DNA from: Erodium maritimum
Taxonomy: Eukaryota; Streptophyta; Magnoliopsida; Geraniales; Geraniaceae
Assembly (NCBI GenBank): GCA_963921825.1
Contig: OY997596.1
Location: forward strand, 33,781,932-33,845,931
Length of the DNA stretch: 64,000 bases
Direction: 5' to 3'
Part shown: positions 1 through 12,600 of the stretch, piece by piece
Layout: every line of letters begins with the position of its first letter
How positions within the stretch are numbered: position 1 is the first letter of the stretch
The notes under the pieces: model-generated
Seen by the model: only the letters and a program-made list of their open reading frames with translations
Database searches by the model: none
Told to the model about the DNA's origin: nothing
Position numbers and translations under genes: made by a program

Positions 1-365
1 CTTTTGTGCTTCATGGTTGTAAAATCATGATTCTAGACCTTTTTTCATTTTTACTTGTTTTGGGATTCATGTTTGTAAAATCTGGTTGTTAGGCCTTGGT
101 TATCTGGTTTTCACCCATATTTGGATACCGAAGTTCCTTCTAAGGAATGCTCTTTCATTGTACTGGTCATCTGTTTGGTTTGAGACTGAGGTTATTCAGT
201 CCTCGATGGTGTTTACTTTGTGGTTGAGCCACTTGGTTTTCTGTTGGGCCTAAAATAGTTCGATACTCAGATTTTTCGGGTTTTACCCCTTCACATTTAG
301 TGTCTTCCTTTAACATTCTCTGAAAAATATGAGTTTTTATAATATTGCTTGCTGATAAAAAAAAT
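1..365 (+). mobile_element. LINE 3'-end-like remnant
   Basis: No coding frame is recognisable. The T-rich sequence ends in a tail resembling TTGCTGATAAAAAAAA (about 350-363). Similar tails close other non-LTR retrotransposon remnants in this window (near 2190, 34650 and 38330). I infer the truncated 3' end of a plus-strand LINE. The 5' part lies outside the window or is lost, and no target-site duplication could be assigned. Confidence 0.3.
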
Positions 366-699
366 CTATTTATTTGTGATGGCCACCAAACCCTATCATA
401 AAGTTTACTTTTGTCAAATATATTTTTGTGTGTGATCAATACATTAGATACTTTTTATTTATTTAAAAAAATGTGATACTTATAAGTCATTTCCTCTTAA
501 TTTTCATAGCATTCTATGAGAGCTGATAGTACAACTAGCTTCACTGAAAATAACGTAGAGACACCAATAGAGTGCATTATTTATCAGCTTCATCAACTTA
601 AACATATCAAACATGAATCAACAACCATTTTAGTATTCTAGCTTCTTCCAATATCTAAGGGGTTTTTCAGTAAGGAAAATATACTCAATGATGCAGCAA
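366..699. other. AT-rich interval, no gene seen
   Basis: No conserved reading frame, RNA gene or repeat end is visible. It separates two LINE-derived segments and may include decayed 5' parts of the second one. Confidence 0.35.
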
Positions 700-2205
700 C
701 AAGCTTTAACCTCTACAACTGACTTTAATTGGTCAAAGCGTATCTGGACACCAGGAATACCTCCCAAGATCTCATCATATTGTTGATTAGCTTGTCATGA
801 AGCAATTCCATCCAAAAGCTTCCTAGATTTCAGAGGGATGAATCTCTCCCTCCAAGATCAGCTTTGTAAATATTGTAATTGAGATTTTGAAGATGGACCT
901 CATCTACTACTTCATTGCCCCAGAGCTTGGCAAACTTGGTGCTTGATTATACATTTGTGGGGAATCAGGTGGGTCTCTCTAGCCAACCTAAAGAGCATAT
1001 TATGTTCATGGCATATCCTCTGCAAAAACAAATCCCCTTGGAAAAATCTAGCTTGCTAGCAATTATGGTTGGCAAGAAACTCTTTATTATTCAATGGTGT
1101 AGCTCTCCAAGCTCCAAAAACCTTCTTAAAAATAAAACACCAAGCTTACAGTTGGGAGGTAGCCACATTTCAGAATTCAAAAGTTTATTTCTCTTTCATC
1201 CAATGAGAAAATTCCCCACTTTCATGTTGTGCAGTGAGATCAAAAGAGTGGGGTGTTTCTTGTGAGTTGGGTTGGTCACTTAGCCCTCTGATAGTTGGAA
1301 CTGGGTTATTGTGGCATAGTTTCTTGGGCTGCAAGGAAGCTTCTGATGTTACTTGGATTGCAAGTTTTCTGTTTCTACTTGTTGGTTGGTTCCTGTTTCT
1401 CGAGGTTCTTGATCTTTATTGCCTATTTTTTCCTCAAGTGGTTCTTTCCTTCACCTGGGGTATGGTTTTGGGAAGAGTGTTTGGGTGGGTTTAGGGGGAG
1501 AGTTGTGAGTTTGGTAAAGTAGTAGTAGGTTGTGTTGTTTTTATTTTGTTGAGAGTGTGGCTTCCTTCCTTTCTCTTTTCTCCTTTGTGTGCTGGGTAGT
1601 TCTCCCTTCTAGGTTGAGTGGCTTGTCTTCTCTTTTTGCTGCATGTCTTAGTTGCTTCATCCCCTGCTCAACAGACCCGGATAATCTTCATCTCCATTCT
1701 CATTCCTTTGGAGAGCATTATGTCATTTTATCTCAGAATAGATGGGAGCAGAAAAGCACTTTCATCTGTGTTTCCTCTGTTTCATCTCAACAGACCTCCC
1801 ACGTCTACAAATGATTTCATAACAGCATACCCTTTAGGCTCAACTTCTCAATTTTGCAAATTATTCACTGGTTATTCATTGCATTTGATCAGAGATCGGG
1901 CATAGGATTACATACAAGTCCAAGGCCTTTACATATCATTCTCGGATCATTCTCCTACAACAACCGGGATATCTTGGAGTGCAAGAAACGACGGTGTTTG
2001 ATTGGACTATTTCTCTTTCAAGTCCTTGTTGTTCTCATTTGTTTTTGTGGTTAAGATGATTTAACGACCTCTGTTTTCCTCTTAAAATCGACATATGATT
2101 GATTCGGGGAAGTTTTTGTTTGAACTGTAACTAGTTCTTGTACCCTTTTTCTCCTCCAAAGAGGGCGTATCTAACACATTTGCTTTGCCGATCCAAAAAA
2201 AATTA
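700..2205 (+). pseudogene. LINE (L1-type) reverse transcriptase C-terminal remnant and 3' UTR
   Basis: Conceptual translation across several frames at about 730-1120 gives the pattern of the zinc-binding domain that ends plant LINE ORF2 proteins (zf-RVT). The pieces seen are W-KRIW-PGIPPKIS, then LCKYCN, then HLLLHCPRAW, then a segment like ARNSLLFNG. The order and spacing fit the family. Frameshifts and stops show it is dead, and the reverse-transcriptase core is missing, so the copy is 5'-truncated. From about 1280 to 2190 the sequence is T-rich and non-coding like a LINE 3' UTR. It ends at a tail reading TTTGCCGATCCAAAAAAAA (about 2182-2200). Short ORFs at 915-2054 are fragments of this. 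Confidence 0.6.
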
Positions 2206-2606
2206 TCTACGACAAATTATTCTAGTTCTATAGTTTTTCGATCTATAGCTTAATTCACTACAAATAATACAATATGAAGAGATCTGCTCCAATTCTGATC
2301 AAATAAATCTGGGGTTAGAGATCTACTATCATCTAAATCTATAACCCCAGACATATCTAACAATCGTCCAAGTATGTTCATCTAAATCTGGGAATAGATC
2401 CAATCCACTAATAGATAAGTTCCAATTAGATTTAAATGATCTAGACAGCTTCCTCCCATCTCTAAAACATCAAATAACGCTGTCAATGCATACTGTATGA
2501 TCCACTAATGATGGAGAAGCTTGACACAGCAGCACACCTCACATGCTAAAGAAGACGGCTTTAATGAAATCAGGAACATGCATACCCTTCAAATTTAAAG
2601 TTTACC
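2206..2606. other. AT-rich intergenic sequence, no gene seen
   Basis: I see no supported reading frame or structured repeat. There are several AGATCT/GATCT-type words and short imperfect repeats only. Confidence 0.4.
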
Positions 2607-3215
2607 TTTTTTTTATAAGAAACAAATTAATAATTTATTGAAAGTCAACAGGATCCTGGGATAGAAGCCGCCAAACAAAAACTACAAACCAATGTCTGAC
2701 ACAACGAACTGAAGAACAGCCAAAAAAGAGATGAAGCTGCAGGGGAAGAGAAAACCTAGCTAAACCCAAAAATCCTATCTCTCCGATCCCCAGTACACAA
2801 CAAAAGCAAAGGAGAGCAGTAACAGACAAACAATGACCATTACCAGCAAAGGGAACCATGACCGCATCGAATAAGACCCGACAAAGAAGCTACGGGAAGA
2901 TGATCTGGTCCTTAGCGAGGGCTGGTTAGAGAGAAGGAAGGAACCGAAGTGTTAACTAACTTCATTACAAGTCGGTGAACCCATATAACAACCACAATCC
3001 ACTGACTTATGTAGAAGAACCAAGATCCTCAATAAATTGTTGGGAAGGAAAGAAAATGGATGAAGAACCACTAATATGCCAACCAATCTTGCAGCATCAG
3101 CAAACAGTCTCTTTCGTCCATCAAACAACAAGCCTCCATCAACCATCCAATCAGTATAATCCGAGACAGCAAAGTGCCACGGTCGAAGCCCCTCGTAATC
3201 CCTGCTATTAAGAGC
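2607..3215 (-). mobile_element. Retroposon (LINE-like) 3' end on the minus strand
   Basis: Read on the minus strand the segment ends in TTTGTTTCTTATAAAAAAAA (T run at about 2609-2617 on the plus strand). It is preceded by several hundred bases resembling a LINE 3' UTR. The short ORFs at 2635-2859 and 2952-3146 match no domain I know. Assignment rests on the poly(A)-like end and general composition, so it is tentative. Confidence 0.3.
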
Positions 3216-3982
3216 TCCTCATATCTCAGCATCCTGAAGGTAATGAAAAAAAGACCAAGAACCTATGCAGTCAGTGAATATAAGACCTTGTACTGAAAAA
3301 AAGTTGCCATTGAATACTATTGGTCAACGGAATATCATGGAACAAGTTCCTAGGCCAAGCTCTAGGCTCATGTCATGCCCAAAATTTTATTCGTTGATTT
3401 AGCAGTCTAATATGGTATTAAGTTTACTAAAAGGCCGGGGAGTGAATTTATGCGTATCCACTCTCTTTCGTAGTCTTCTTATCCTAACATTCCTATCCAC
3501 TCTTTCATAGTCTTCTTATCCTAACAATCCTATCCAAACTAGCAAACAGCATATTGAAGAAATATCTGACCAGTGACAGAAGTGATACAGGCCTTGGAAG
3601 TTTAACCTTGCCATCAAGGGTTCTCATGAAGTGATAGCAACAAGGAATTTAGTTTTCTACCATTATATGGAAACTCATTGGGCTCTTGCATTGCTCATTT
3701 ATGCCCTATATAATGTACCAATTGTGACAGAAAAAGAAAAGAAAAAATTCATTCACTCTGAACAGATATTGAATAATTGACGAGATCATAATGATTAAAT
3801 TTACAGTACACATACCGGTTTGCAAATCAGCAGAAATTGCCAATCACCATTACAATAAAAGAACAACAATGTAACTTGGTATGAACTCAATATTCTTATC
3901 CCAAAACCAAGTGACAGTAAGTGATGCAATGAGATATCTAAACCAACTATGGAATAACGTAAGAAGTTTATTCCAAACCTGA
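3216..3982. other. 3' flank of the O-fucosyltransferase gene
   Basis: This stretch lies downstream of the minus-strand gene ending at 3983 and should hold its 3' UTR and polyadenylation region. The 62-codon minus-strand ORF at 3801-3989 starts by overlapping the stop region and looks like chance coding in the 3' UTR or a UTR intron. No other gene is seen. Confidence 0.4.
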
Positions 3983-5665
3983 TCAGCAAGTATTAGCTCC
4001 ATCCTTGCAATCACTGGTCAGGTTGTGGAATGTCTCAACACGTGTCTTTGCTCTGTAGAAGACCTCCGTATCAACTGCAACCCTCATGTAACCATCAAAC
4101 TCCACTGGTTTCCCATTGTTCAGAGCCATTGTCTCATTATACCACTCACTCGTTTCCCCCCACAACTCCTTATAATCATCAAGCAGATGGACCTTGTATT
4201 GAGACCTCAATTTATCAAAGTAATTATAAAATGGTTCATTGGTGGCAATATAAAGATTCCTCCAAGACTGAACGGCTCCTTTAAGTTTTTTGAGAAGGGC
4301 ATCAGGGGATGTATCAGAATCGAGATGAGGCCACAGCTCCTTATTCTGTGCTTTATCCCCTCGAACCACATGAACTGCATCAAAGTCCCAGTCCATTTGT
4401 CCACTAATCTCGGAAACAATATTCATCAGTCTCTTAGATTTCCACAAAGTAGACCATGGCCTCTGGATGTACTTTGCAGCTTGACCTTCACATACTCGAT
4501 ACCAGTAATTTTCTGGTTCTGGAGCATCAAACTGCCTCCAAATAATAGTGCTCTTGTCTCTTTTGAGTTGCATCGGTGTCACTTTATGGCTCACGACCTT
4601 CCTCACGGCAAGTTTCTTCTTATGGGTACGATCCCATTTCTTCCAATCTCTTAAAAACTCACCCTCATAGACAATAGAAGCCTGCTTGTTCAAATGCTCG
4701 AAGTCAAAATAGTATCGAAAATCCTTTCCCTCCTCATCTTTATTACCAGGATTGTAACTAGAGGCTAAGCATATACTCATATCCATCACAAATGTTCGAT
4801 TCAAGTATCGAGCCTCCCCGAGAGCACATAAGAAACTCCACATGTACTGATTCATACCCTTGCAGTAATCCCCTCCCCGGGAATAGTACAAGTACTTCCC
4901 TTTCCTAAAATTTGTCTCCGAACCCAAAGTGGGGATGGTATCATTGATCTCATCGTCACGAAAAGGCGAGGTTATAATTTTCCCATTTCCACCACTCCTT
5001 GAGCCATTAGACCTACTACTACTCTTTGGCCTCCGGGCATTGAGACCAGAATGCCAACCATTGGCATTGACAACTTCATAGGAACAATTATCATTAACAG
5101 CAAGCTTAAACCTTCTGAAATCCCTATACCTCCTCCATGACTTCTCCTTCTTGTTCCGGAATCGCCAGGCCACGTCACACTCGTCCTCCATTGACCCCTT
5201 CACCGGCATCTGATACTCCAAGAACAGGATCGACTTGAACACCTTCAAATTGAACCTTTCAATCGCAAACAAGACCCGCGGGTCAGAGCAATTCACGACT
5301 GCCATGTGGCCGCAGCCAGAATCGTGGATCGCGTTGTCGACCTTCTCCTCGGCCACCTGAATCACGGCTTCGGTAATCTGCTCTGTCGGAGTGACCTTCC
5401 AAGCGGCGATTGCGGGGGCGGAAGAGGGCAAGTCCTCGCCGGTTCGGAGAAATGAATTGTCGGTCTTGAAGGTGGCGTTTTCGGAGTCGGTGAACAGCCT
5501 GGTGAGAGCTGGAGCGGACTCGAGCCATGGATCTGGGGGCTGGTAGGTGATGGCGATGACGGTGAAGATGAGGACGGAGAAGACGAAAACTGAGAAACAG
5601 AGATTGGTTATGAGCTTGATGAGATTGTGACCCACAGGCTCTGTCACTGGATTCGGCTCTTTCAT
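3983..5665 (-). CDS. O-fucosyltransferase-family glycosyltransferase, type II membrane protein (560 aa)
   Basis: A single uninterrupted 560-codon exon. Residues 17-40 form one hydrophobic helix after a short N-terminal tail, the signal-anchor of a Golgi type II glycosyltransferase. A variable stem follows to about residue 110. The globular part contains a GGDYCKGMNQYMWSFLCALG block (264-283) running into a strand with YLNRTFVMD (287-295). Its VHVVRGDK motif (431-438) corresponds to the HxRxGDK-type GDP-fucose site of plant O-fucosyltransferase-like (GT106-type) proteins. A conserved VDTEVFYRAKTRVETF-like end lies near 531-546. There are N-glycosylation sequons near 63, 125, 193 and 289. Start at 5665 is the first ATG in frame and sits directly before the anchor. 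Family activity is transfer of fucose, or another sugar, to protein or polysaccharide acceptors in the Golgi. The substrate here is unknown. Opposite-strand ORFs at 4025-4654 are shadows. It appears intact and host-encoded. Confidence 0.9.
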   Translation of the reverse strand: MKEPNPVTEPVGHNLIKLITNLCFSVFVFSVLIFTVIAITYQPPDPWLESAPALTRLFTDSENATFKTDNSFLRTGEDLPSSAPAIAAWKVTPTEQITEAVIQVAEEKVDNAIHDSGCGHMAVVNCSDPRVLFAIERFNLKVFKSILFLEYQMPVKGSMEDECDVAWRFRNKKEKSWRRYRDFRRFKLAVNDNCSYEVVNANGWHSGLNARRPKSSSRSNGSRSGGNGKIITSPFRDDEINDTIPTLGSETNFRKGKYLYYSRGGDYCKGMNQYMWSFLCALGEARYLNRTFVMDMSICLASSYNPGNKDEEGKDFRYYFDFEHLNKQASIVYEGEFLRDWKKWDRTHKKKLAVRKVVSHKVTPMQLKRDKSTIIWRQFDAPEPENYWYRVCEGQAAKYIQRPWSTLWKSKRLMNIVSEISGQMDWDFDAVHVVRGDKAQNKELWPHLDSDTSPDALLKKLKGAVQSWRNLYIATNEPFYNYFDKLRSQYKVHLLDDYKELWGETSEWYNETMALNNGKPVEFDGYMRVAVDTEVFYRAKTRVETFHNLTSDCKDGANTC

Positions 5666-6149
5666 GGGTTTGATTCAAAATATCCCGAGCACAACAGAAT
5701 TGGGGAGTAAAGATAGATCTTGATAGAAAATACGAGAAAGTGAGGGAAAATTTGGAGAAAGATGGCTACTTGGAGAAGAGTAGCAATGGGAGATGGAGCG
5801 AATCTTAGACCTGAATCAGGCGATGGTTTAGGCTCTTCTCTTCTCTGGAAATGTTCGAGATACGCTGCAGTGGAGCTGGAGATGGAGCTTCAATTGGCTG
5901 ATTTTGATGTACCAATCACACTACAGATACTTATTACTGAGCTAAATCTAAAGGTAAGGATGGCAAACATTCTGATTCCGATCCGATGGATATGGAACGA
6001 GACGACGAGTTTTTGAGTTTAGGTTGCAAATGAACGGTGAGTTACTGATTGGAGTACATTAGGAAGAGTGTGTAAATTACGAACTGATAGGAGTTCTTAG
6101 AGCTTGTGCAACGTATGGGCTTGGGTCACGAACCGCAACCCAAAATCTA
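5666..6149. promoter_or_regulatory. Upstream region of the O-fucosyltransferase gene
   Basis: The segment immediately 5' of the minus-strand ATG must contain the 5' UTR and promoter. I cannot assign a TATA box with confidence. The plus-strand ORF at 5762-6016 has no recognisable domain and lies antisense to this UTR/promoter, so it is not called as a gene. Confidence 0.35.
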
Positions 6150-6930
6150 TTATATAGCGGGTAAGAATCGCAGGTCGCGAGTTGTGACGCATGGTTTTTG
6201 ACACTCCGGCGCGCGGTCGTAGCCACTCAACGGCTGGCTGCCACGTGGCGTGGTGGTTTCAAGGTGCCCCTGAAGCACCTTTGAAACCGCCGCCCCGGGG
6301 TCTCCGTCTATACAGCCGCCGTCCATGATATTGTCGCCGCCATCCTTGATGTCACCGTCGTCCCTACTATCGTCGCCGCTTCTAATGCCGCCGCCATCTC
6401 TAGAGTCGTCCCTGAAGTCGCCGCCTCCGTCGGGTCCTTCTCCCTGGCCTCTACCGCCGCAATCGCATCGACCCCTTTCACGATTCTGGATATGGCTAAT
6501 GGAAATGGTCCTTTTTATTTTATTTGAGTTTGTTTTTTCAAGATCAATGCCTATCGAATAGAGAATTAATGTCTCGGGCGGAGAAGCATTCCCGCCAGGA
6601 GGCATGATGTACCGGTTGGGCATCAGGAACTGGCCTGGGAGGGGTCCCTTGTTGATGTTGTGCCTCCCACTACTGGAGATCTCTTTGGCCAGTACTGATG
6701 CGATAGTTTTTAGGAGCAGGACCTCCAGTTTCATTTTCACACTTTTAGTTCTTGTTGGCTATTATGGCATCCAAATACCGCCAGTGGCGATTCTCATAGA
6801 AAAAGGATTGGTGAACGTCGGTTTCGTACTGTCATTGTTCAGTGGTCAGGGAGTTTGTTCCCTGATGCACATCGTTGTTCCAATATTTGAAGTCTAATGA
6901 AATCTACTCCTTTCGTTAAAAAAAATATAT
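6150..6930 (+). mobile_element. Retroposon remnant sharing a module with 29870-30420
   Basis: A GC-rich, low-complexity part (about 6290-6480, many CCGCCGCC/GTCGCC words) leads into a block at 6480-6500 reading like GATTCTGGAT-TGGCTAAT. A related block occurs at 30262-30280, with a second shared stretch (CTGGGAGGGGTCCCT at about 6635, GGGAGGGGTCCCT at about 30365). The 3' side ends in a short A run (about 6919-6926), as expected of a poly(A)-terminated retroposon. I infer a decayed LINE-like element. The minus-strand ORF at 6150-6740 is glycine/aspartate-rich only because of the GC-rich repeats. Confidence 0.4.
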
Positions 6931-7063
6931 ATTAAGCAACATTTAAAATGGACCCAACATGTTTTACTAAAATATAAGACCCGTTGTAGCTCAAAATGAG
7001 ACTTATGAAACAAGTTTTAGTAAAATGTAAATGAAAGGTTACATTACATAGAGAAACTATTTT

Positions 7064-9612
7064 TGTCACGCCTCAAATCCGGTTTTGACCGGACTCGAGA
7101 CGTGAACTTAAAGTAACAACCAATAAAAGACAGTTTTGAAAGAAATAAGCTCCAACAATAATAATAATACGATAAAAGTGAGTCAACAGCTCATAAATCC
7201 AGTGATAAAATGTTTAATAACAGAAAAAGTGAGAGTACGTCTCTAGACAACTAGACAAGACCCTCGCTGGCTCCCAAGCGCAGAGAATCCCGCTAGCATA
7301 AGTCCCGCTCAAGACCTGTAAAACAACAAGGTAAAGGGGTGAGCTTTCGCTCAGTAGGAAAAGTAGTTGAGGTTGTGAACATTCGTTCACCACCACGAGT
7401 AACCGTCCAATTAGGGCATACTAGCAAAGGCAAAATAACTAACAACGACCACGGAAAATCACAAATCACTAATCCGTCTCACAAGACCATAACCACACTT
7501 AGTCGTCGCACACAGCCAATCATCAAACATACAACACACAGCAAAACAAACACAAGTCTCGTACAGCGGTCACCAACATCACCGGCTATCACAGCCCTTT
7601 CCACTTTTGTCGTACCGGACCACACATCATCGATACCGACATCTTCCTGTCACTTAGACTCGGGGTAACATCCCTGACCGGCAATACATTCAGTGGGACG
7701 TCTTCCCATCACATAGACTCGGGGCATAATCACGTCATCCTTGGCCTCGATACCCTACATTGGCATACTCCCTCGGTGTAGGCGTCACACTGAATACACC
7801 TCCTCTTGGAACACACATCAAGAGAATAACACGCATCATAATGCCAGAATTCAACCACAATATACCAACCGCACAAACTTACTGAACACAACACATCGGT
7901 CTATTACTCACCCGATCATATCACAACCATTGGTTCACATCACATCACGCATGGCACACTTGCACAAACATAGCAACAACATGCTACACCGAGTATATCA
8001 TAACATGATTCTCAATCTAAAAACGGTTAAGTCACACATCATGCATCTCAAACATAGATCATGGCATCACAAATCAACACGCAACCCTAAGGGCTCGACA
8101 AGGCTCACATGCATTTCTACAGCACGGCAATCCCAAACTTACGGCTCGACATGGCACGTAAGCTATCCCTCATTTCACTCGTTCCTCACATCCTAATCAT
8201 GCAATTCTAATCATTAAATCAAGTAATTACAACCTATATGCATACTAGTAACTTTCCGTAATTCAACCTGTATTCGCTACGTACCCTACCTCAAAAGAAA
8301 TCCAATCCTAGTTGCGGACGACCTGGCTAGCTTCCTCTCCGTCACTTCACGAAGTCCAAGGGTCTCCTCCTCCGTCGAGCTCGGGTCCAACGTCTTGGAT
8401 TACAAAACAATACTCGAATCAATACCAAAACAGTTGCAATCTTAACGAGAGACAATTAAACTAAGCCCGAAAGTCCAACATGGGCTAAAACAGGAAATGG
8501 GCCGGAATGAGGCCCAATTCGGGTGGCCCATAGGCCCGGAAACCGACCCGACCCCATGCAGCGCGCCGGCCCAAAACCGGACCCGGTCCGTACCACAGAC
8601 CGGCCCAGAACCAGGCACGGTCAGTGCGGAACGCTGGCCCTGGACCAGGCACGATCCGTGCGGCGTTCCGTGCCGGAACCTGGCTCAGTCAGTGCGTCAT
8701 TCCGTGTCGGAACCTGGCCCGGTCCGCGCCCCGTTCCGTGTCAGATCTGGGTAGACCCCCTTCTTCTTCCCCAACTTTGTTTTCCACGAATTTCTACATC
8801 AAACCTCCATTGATGAACTCTTAAAACTTCAAAACAAACCCAATAACCTCCAATACTTCAATGCCCTCAATGGGTTTCATCAAAACTACTCAAAATAAGT
8901 GATTTCTCATCATCCAACTTCGCTTCCATCCACAAAAACATTATCTTAACCATTCCTAGCATTTTTCTACCAAAACCCATGAATCAAACTAAACCAAAAC
9001 GAAAATCGTTTGGATGATTACCTTGGTAATGAAGAATAGATGAAGGAAATGGAGTTTTTATGAAGTTTTGATGTAGAGATGAGCAAAAAGTCCCTTCCTT
9101 TTCCTTTCTTCTTCCTCAAGCTTCCATGGGAGTTCCTCTCTCTCTCCTCCCTTGATAATTTCGGCCACTAGTGAAATAATGGGCTGAAATGGGTCTAATT
9201 GGTGTCTTAAACCTAGAGAGAATAATCCCCAAACTACCCATTTGCCTTATCTCTCCTCAAGTTCAACCATCGAGGGGAAAAGGGTCAATTTGCACCCATC
9301 TCTCCCTTCCAAGCTAACATGGACACATGTCCATGTGGCGACCATTTCTAGTTCAAATAATTCCAACTCAATTAATTAAATAGGTTTAGTTCTTAATTGG
9401 ACCGCGTTTGACCGAAAATGACCCCGGGTTGACTTTTCCCAACATTACAGTCATTTGGAAGGAAACAGCCCAACTAAGCGAATTGTAATGACGGCTAAGC
9501 TTTTTGGTCCCAGGAAAGGTCTCGAATGACTCCTGGAGTCATCGGTTGACTTTTTTGGCAAAAAGTCAACTTACTCTTAAAACCTCCGGTTCGACCGGTG
9601 GCAGTTCTTACA
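7064..9612 (-). repeat. 3' LTR of Ty3/gypsy element A (2549 bp)
   Basis: On the plus strand the LTR begins TGTCACGCC and ends TTACA. In element orientation it therefore runs TGTAAGAACTGCC to GGCGTGACA, with the usual TG...CA ends. The same sequence recurs from 15174 with scattered base differences. The LTR contains a T-rich tract with TTTTACAGGT in element orientation next to a short hairpin (about 7330-7360). It also has GC-rich internal repeats at about 8540-8750 built on GTGCCGGAACCTGG-like units. Small ORFs inside (for example 7339-7668, 7741-8196 and 8497-8813) carry no known domain. The left flank gives ATTTT, but the other end of the element is rearranged, so no target duplication can be confirmed. 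Confidence 0.88.
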
Positions 9613-9625
9613 ATCTACCCCCCTT
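9613..9625 (-). other. Polypurine tract of element A
   Basis: In element orientation the bases just before the 3' LTR read AAGGGGGGTAGAT followed directly by TGTAAG. A purine-rich run in this position primes plus-strand DNA synthesis in LTR retrotransposons. The position and composition fit exactly. Confidence 0.8.
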
Positions 9626-9663
9626 AAAAGAATTTTGTCCTCGAAATTTAAAACAGACGTACC

Positions 9664-12600
9664 TCAGGGGTCTAACAGGCTGGGGTACTTCGCACGGACC
9701 TCGTCCTCGCGCTCCCAGGTCGACTCTACTCCGTGGTGCTTCCACTACACCCGTACCAGTAGGATAGTCCTGCCACGCAAGGCATGCTCTCGCCTATCCA
9801 GAATCCTGACTGGCTGCTCCTCATACAAAACATCCTCAGCTACCTCGATGTCCGTCCACTCTATAACGTGAGAGGGGTCCGCAGTGTACTTTCGCAGCTG
9901 GGACACGTGGAAGACGTTATGAACGTTCCCGAGCTGCGGTGGTAATGCAAGGCGATAAGCGACGGCTCCAACTCTGCCCAGAACCTCAAAAGGTTCGATA
10001 AAACGCGGGGCCAATTTGCCTCCGCTGTGGTTGAACCGCAATAGACCCTTCTTCGGTCTCACCCTAAGAAATACATGACTGCCAATAGTAAACTCAAGAG
10101 GTCGGTGTCGTTTATCTGCATAACTCTTCTGACGACTCTACGCGGTCCTCAACCGATCCTGAATCAGTGCGACCTTCTCGGTCGTCTCCCGGACAAGCTC
10201 CGGACCAAGTAGAATCTAATCTCCCACCTCTACCAACACACGGGCAATCTGCACGGCCTACCATACAACGCCTCAAACGGTGCCATCCCAATACTGGCCT
10301 GGAAGCTGTTGTTGTAAACAAACTCCGCTAATGGTAAGTGGTCCTTCCATGACCCTCGAAAGTCCAGCACACATGCTCGCAACATATCCTCTAGTATCTG
10401 GATAGTGCGATCTGACTGATCGTCGGTCTGTGGGTGATACGATGTACTAAGCAAGACCTTGGTCCCCAATGCTCTCTGCAAGCTCTCCCAAAATCTGTAG
10501 GTGAAACGCGGGTCTCTATCGGACACAACCGACACCGGAACCCCATGAAGACGGATGATCTCCCGAACATACAAACGGCTCAATGTGTCAACTGTATCCG
10601 TCATCCTCACAGCTAAGAAGTGTGCCGACTTGGTCAGTCGGTCGACCACCACCCAAACCGCGTTGTGCCCTCTCGGCGACCTCGGTAACCCACTCACGAA
10701 GTCCATCGTGACGTGCTCCCACTTCCACTACGCAATCGGCAATGGCTGTAGCAAGCCAGCGGGACGCTGATGCTCGGCCTTCACTTGCTGGCAAGTGAGG
10801 CATCTCGAAACGAACTCTGCAACTGCTCTACGCATCCCGCTCCACCATAACTGGCGTCTGATATCCCGATACATCTTGGTGCCACCCGGGTGCACAGCAA
10901 GACGGAAGTGATGAGACTCTCTCAACACATCATCTCTACAACCACGCGGCACAAACAGCCCTCCTCGGTATCGTAGACCCAGATCGGTACCCTGCTCCCA
11001 ACCATCAGTGTCAATACCGCTGATAATCCTCTCCCGGATCTCTGGCGTCTCGGCATCCCCGGCCTGTGCCTCCAGCACACGGGCAATTAGTGTGGGCTGC
11101 ACCACCAACGAACACATGGTCATGCCATCGGTGATCTCATCCAGCTCGAGCCCAAACGTGGCTCAACTCCTCCATCATGTCCCACTCTCAGACAGATATA
11201 CCCGCAAGGCAGTGTGTCGACTTCCTACTCAGGGCATCGGCGACAACGTTCGCCTTGCCCGGGTGATAGAGTAGCTCGAAGTTGTACTCCTCCAGTAGCT
11301 CCATCCATCGCCTTTGGCGCATGTTCAAGTCGCGCTGGGAGACGATGTACTTGAGACTCTTGTGATCCGAAAACACTCGGAATAGCTCTCCATACAAGTA
11401 ATGTCGCTAGCTCTTCAGCACGAAGACAACTGCTGCCAATTCTAATTCGTGGGTCGGGTAGTTGCGCTCGTGTGTCTTCCACTGTCTGGAGTCATATGCA
11501 ACTACCATCCCGGATTGCATCAACACACACCCCAGTCCCTCGTCGGACGCATCACAATACATATCATAACTGACCCCGCGCTCCGGCACTATCAACACGT
11601 GCGCAGTGGTCAAACGAGCCTTCAGCTCGGCAAAGGAGTGCTCACACTCGTCAGTCCACACGAACTCGGCCCCCTAGCGTGTCAGGGCGGTCATCGGTGC
11701 GGCCATTCGTGAGAAGTCCTGGACGAACCGTCAATAGTACCCTGCCAAGCCTAGGAAGCTGCGGATCTCGAAGACACTCTTGGGCCGTGCCCACTTCAAA
11801 ACCGCGTCGATCTTCACCGGATCGACGAGTATACCCTCTCGGGACACAACATGCCCGAGGAACTTCACATTGGCGAGCCAGAACTCACATTTCTCCAGGT
11901 TGTCGTACAATTGGTGAGTGCTCAATAATGTCAAAATTGTCCTCAGATGCTCCTCGTGCGCCTCCTCACTCGGCGATAAATCAGAATATCGTCTACGAAC
12001 ACCACGACAAACTGGTCCAAATAGGGTCAGAAGATACCGTTTATCAGGTCCATGAACGATGTAGGCGCGTTTGTCAACCCGAACGGCATCACCAGGAACT
12101 TGTAGTGCCCATACCGAGTCCGAAATGCGGTCTTCTCCACATCCTCCTCTCGAACCCTCAACTGATTATACCTGAATCGCAGATCAATCTTCGAGAAGCA
12201 CTTCGCTCCTCTCAGCTGATCGAACAGGTCATCGATCCTCGGCATCGGATAACGGTTCTTCACCGTCACCCGGTTCAACTTCCAGTAGTCGATGCACATC
12301 CTCAATGCTCCACCCTTCTTCTTCACGAAGAGGGCGAGTGCTCCCCACGGCGAAGCACTCGGTCGGATGAGCTCCTTCTCCCGAAGCTCCTCGAGTTGTC
12401 GCTTCAGCTCGACCAACTTGGCTGGTGCAAACCGATACGGGGACATTGATATCGGCGCCGTACCCAGGATCAAGTCGATCCCAAACTCCACCTTGCGCCG
12501 ACGGTAATCCTGACAGCTCCTCCGGAAAGACCTCAGGGAACTCACATACCACTCTCGGCAGCTCTCTACTCTGCACGGTCTCCGTCTCATCCCCCACGGT

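Noticed and set aside
4025-4654. 209-codon plus-strand ORF opposite the O-fucosyltransferase gene
   Set aside because: It is fully antisense to a conserved coding exon and its translation has no domain. Open by chance.
5762-6016. 84-codon plus-strand ORF upstream of the O-fucosyltransferase gene
   Set aside because: No domain, and it lies antisense to the probable 5' UTR/promoter. Nothing supports it as a gene.
8497-8813. Pro/Arg-rich ORFs in the element A LTR
   Set aside because: Produced by GC-rich LTR repeats. No conservation of frame between the two LTR copies (compare 16551-16933).
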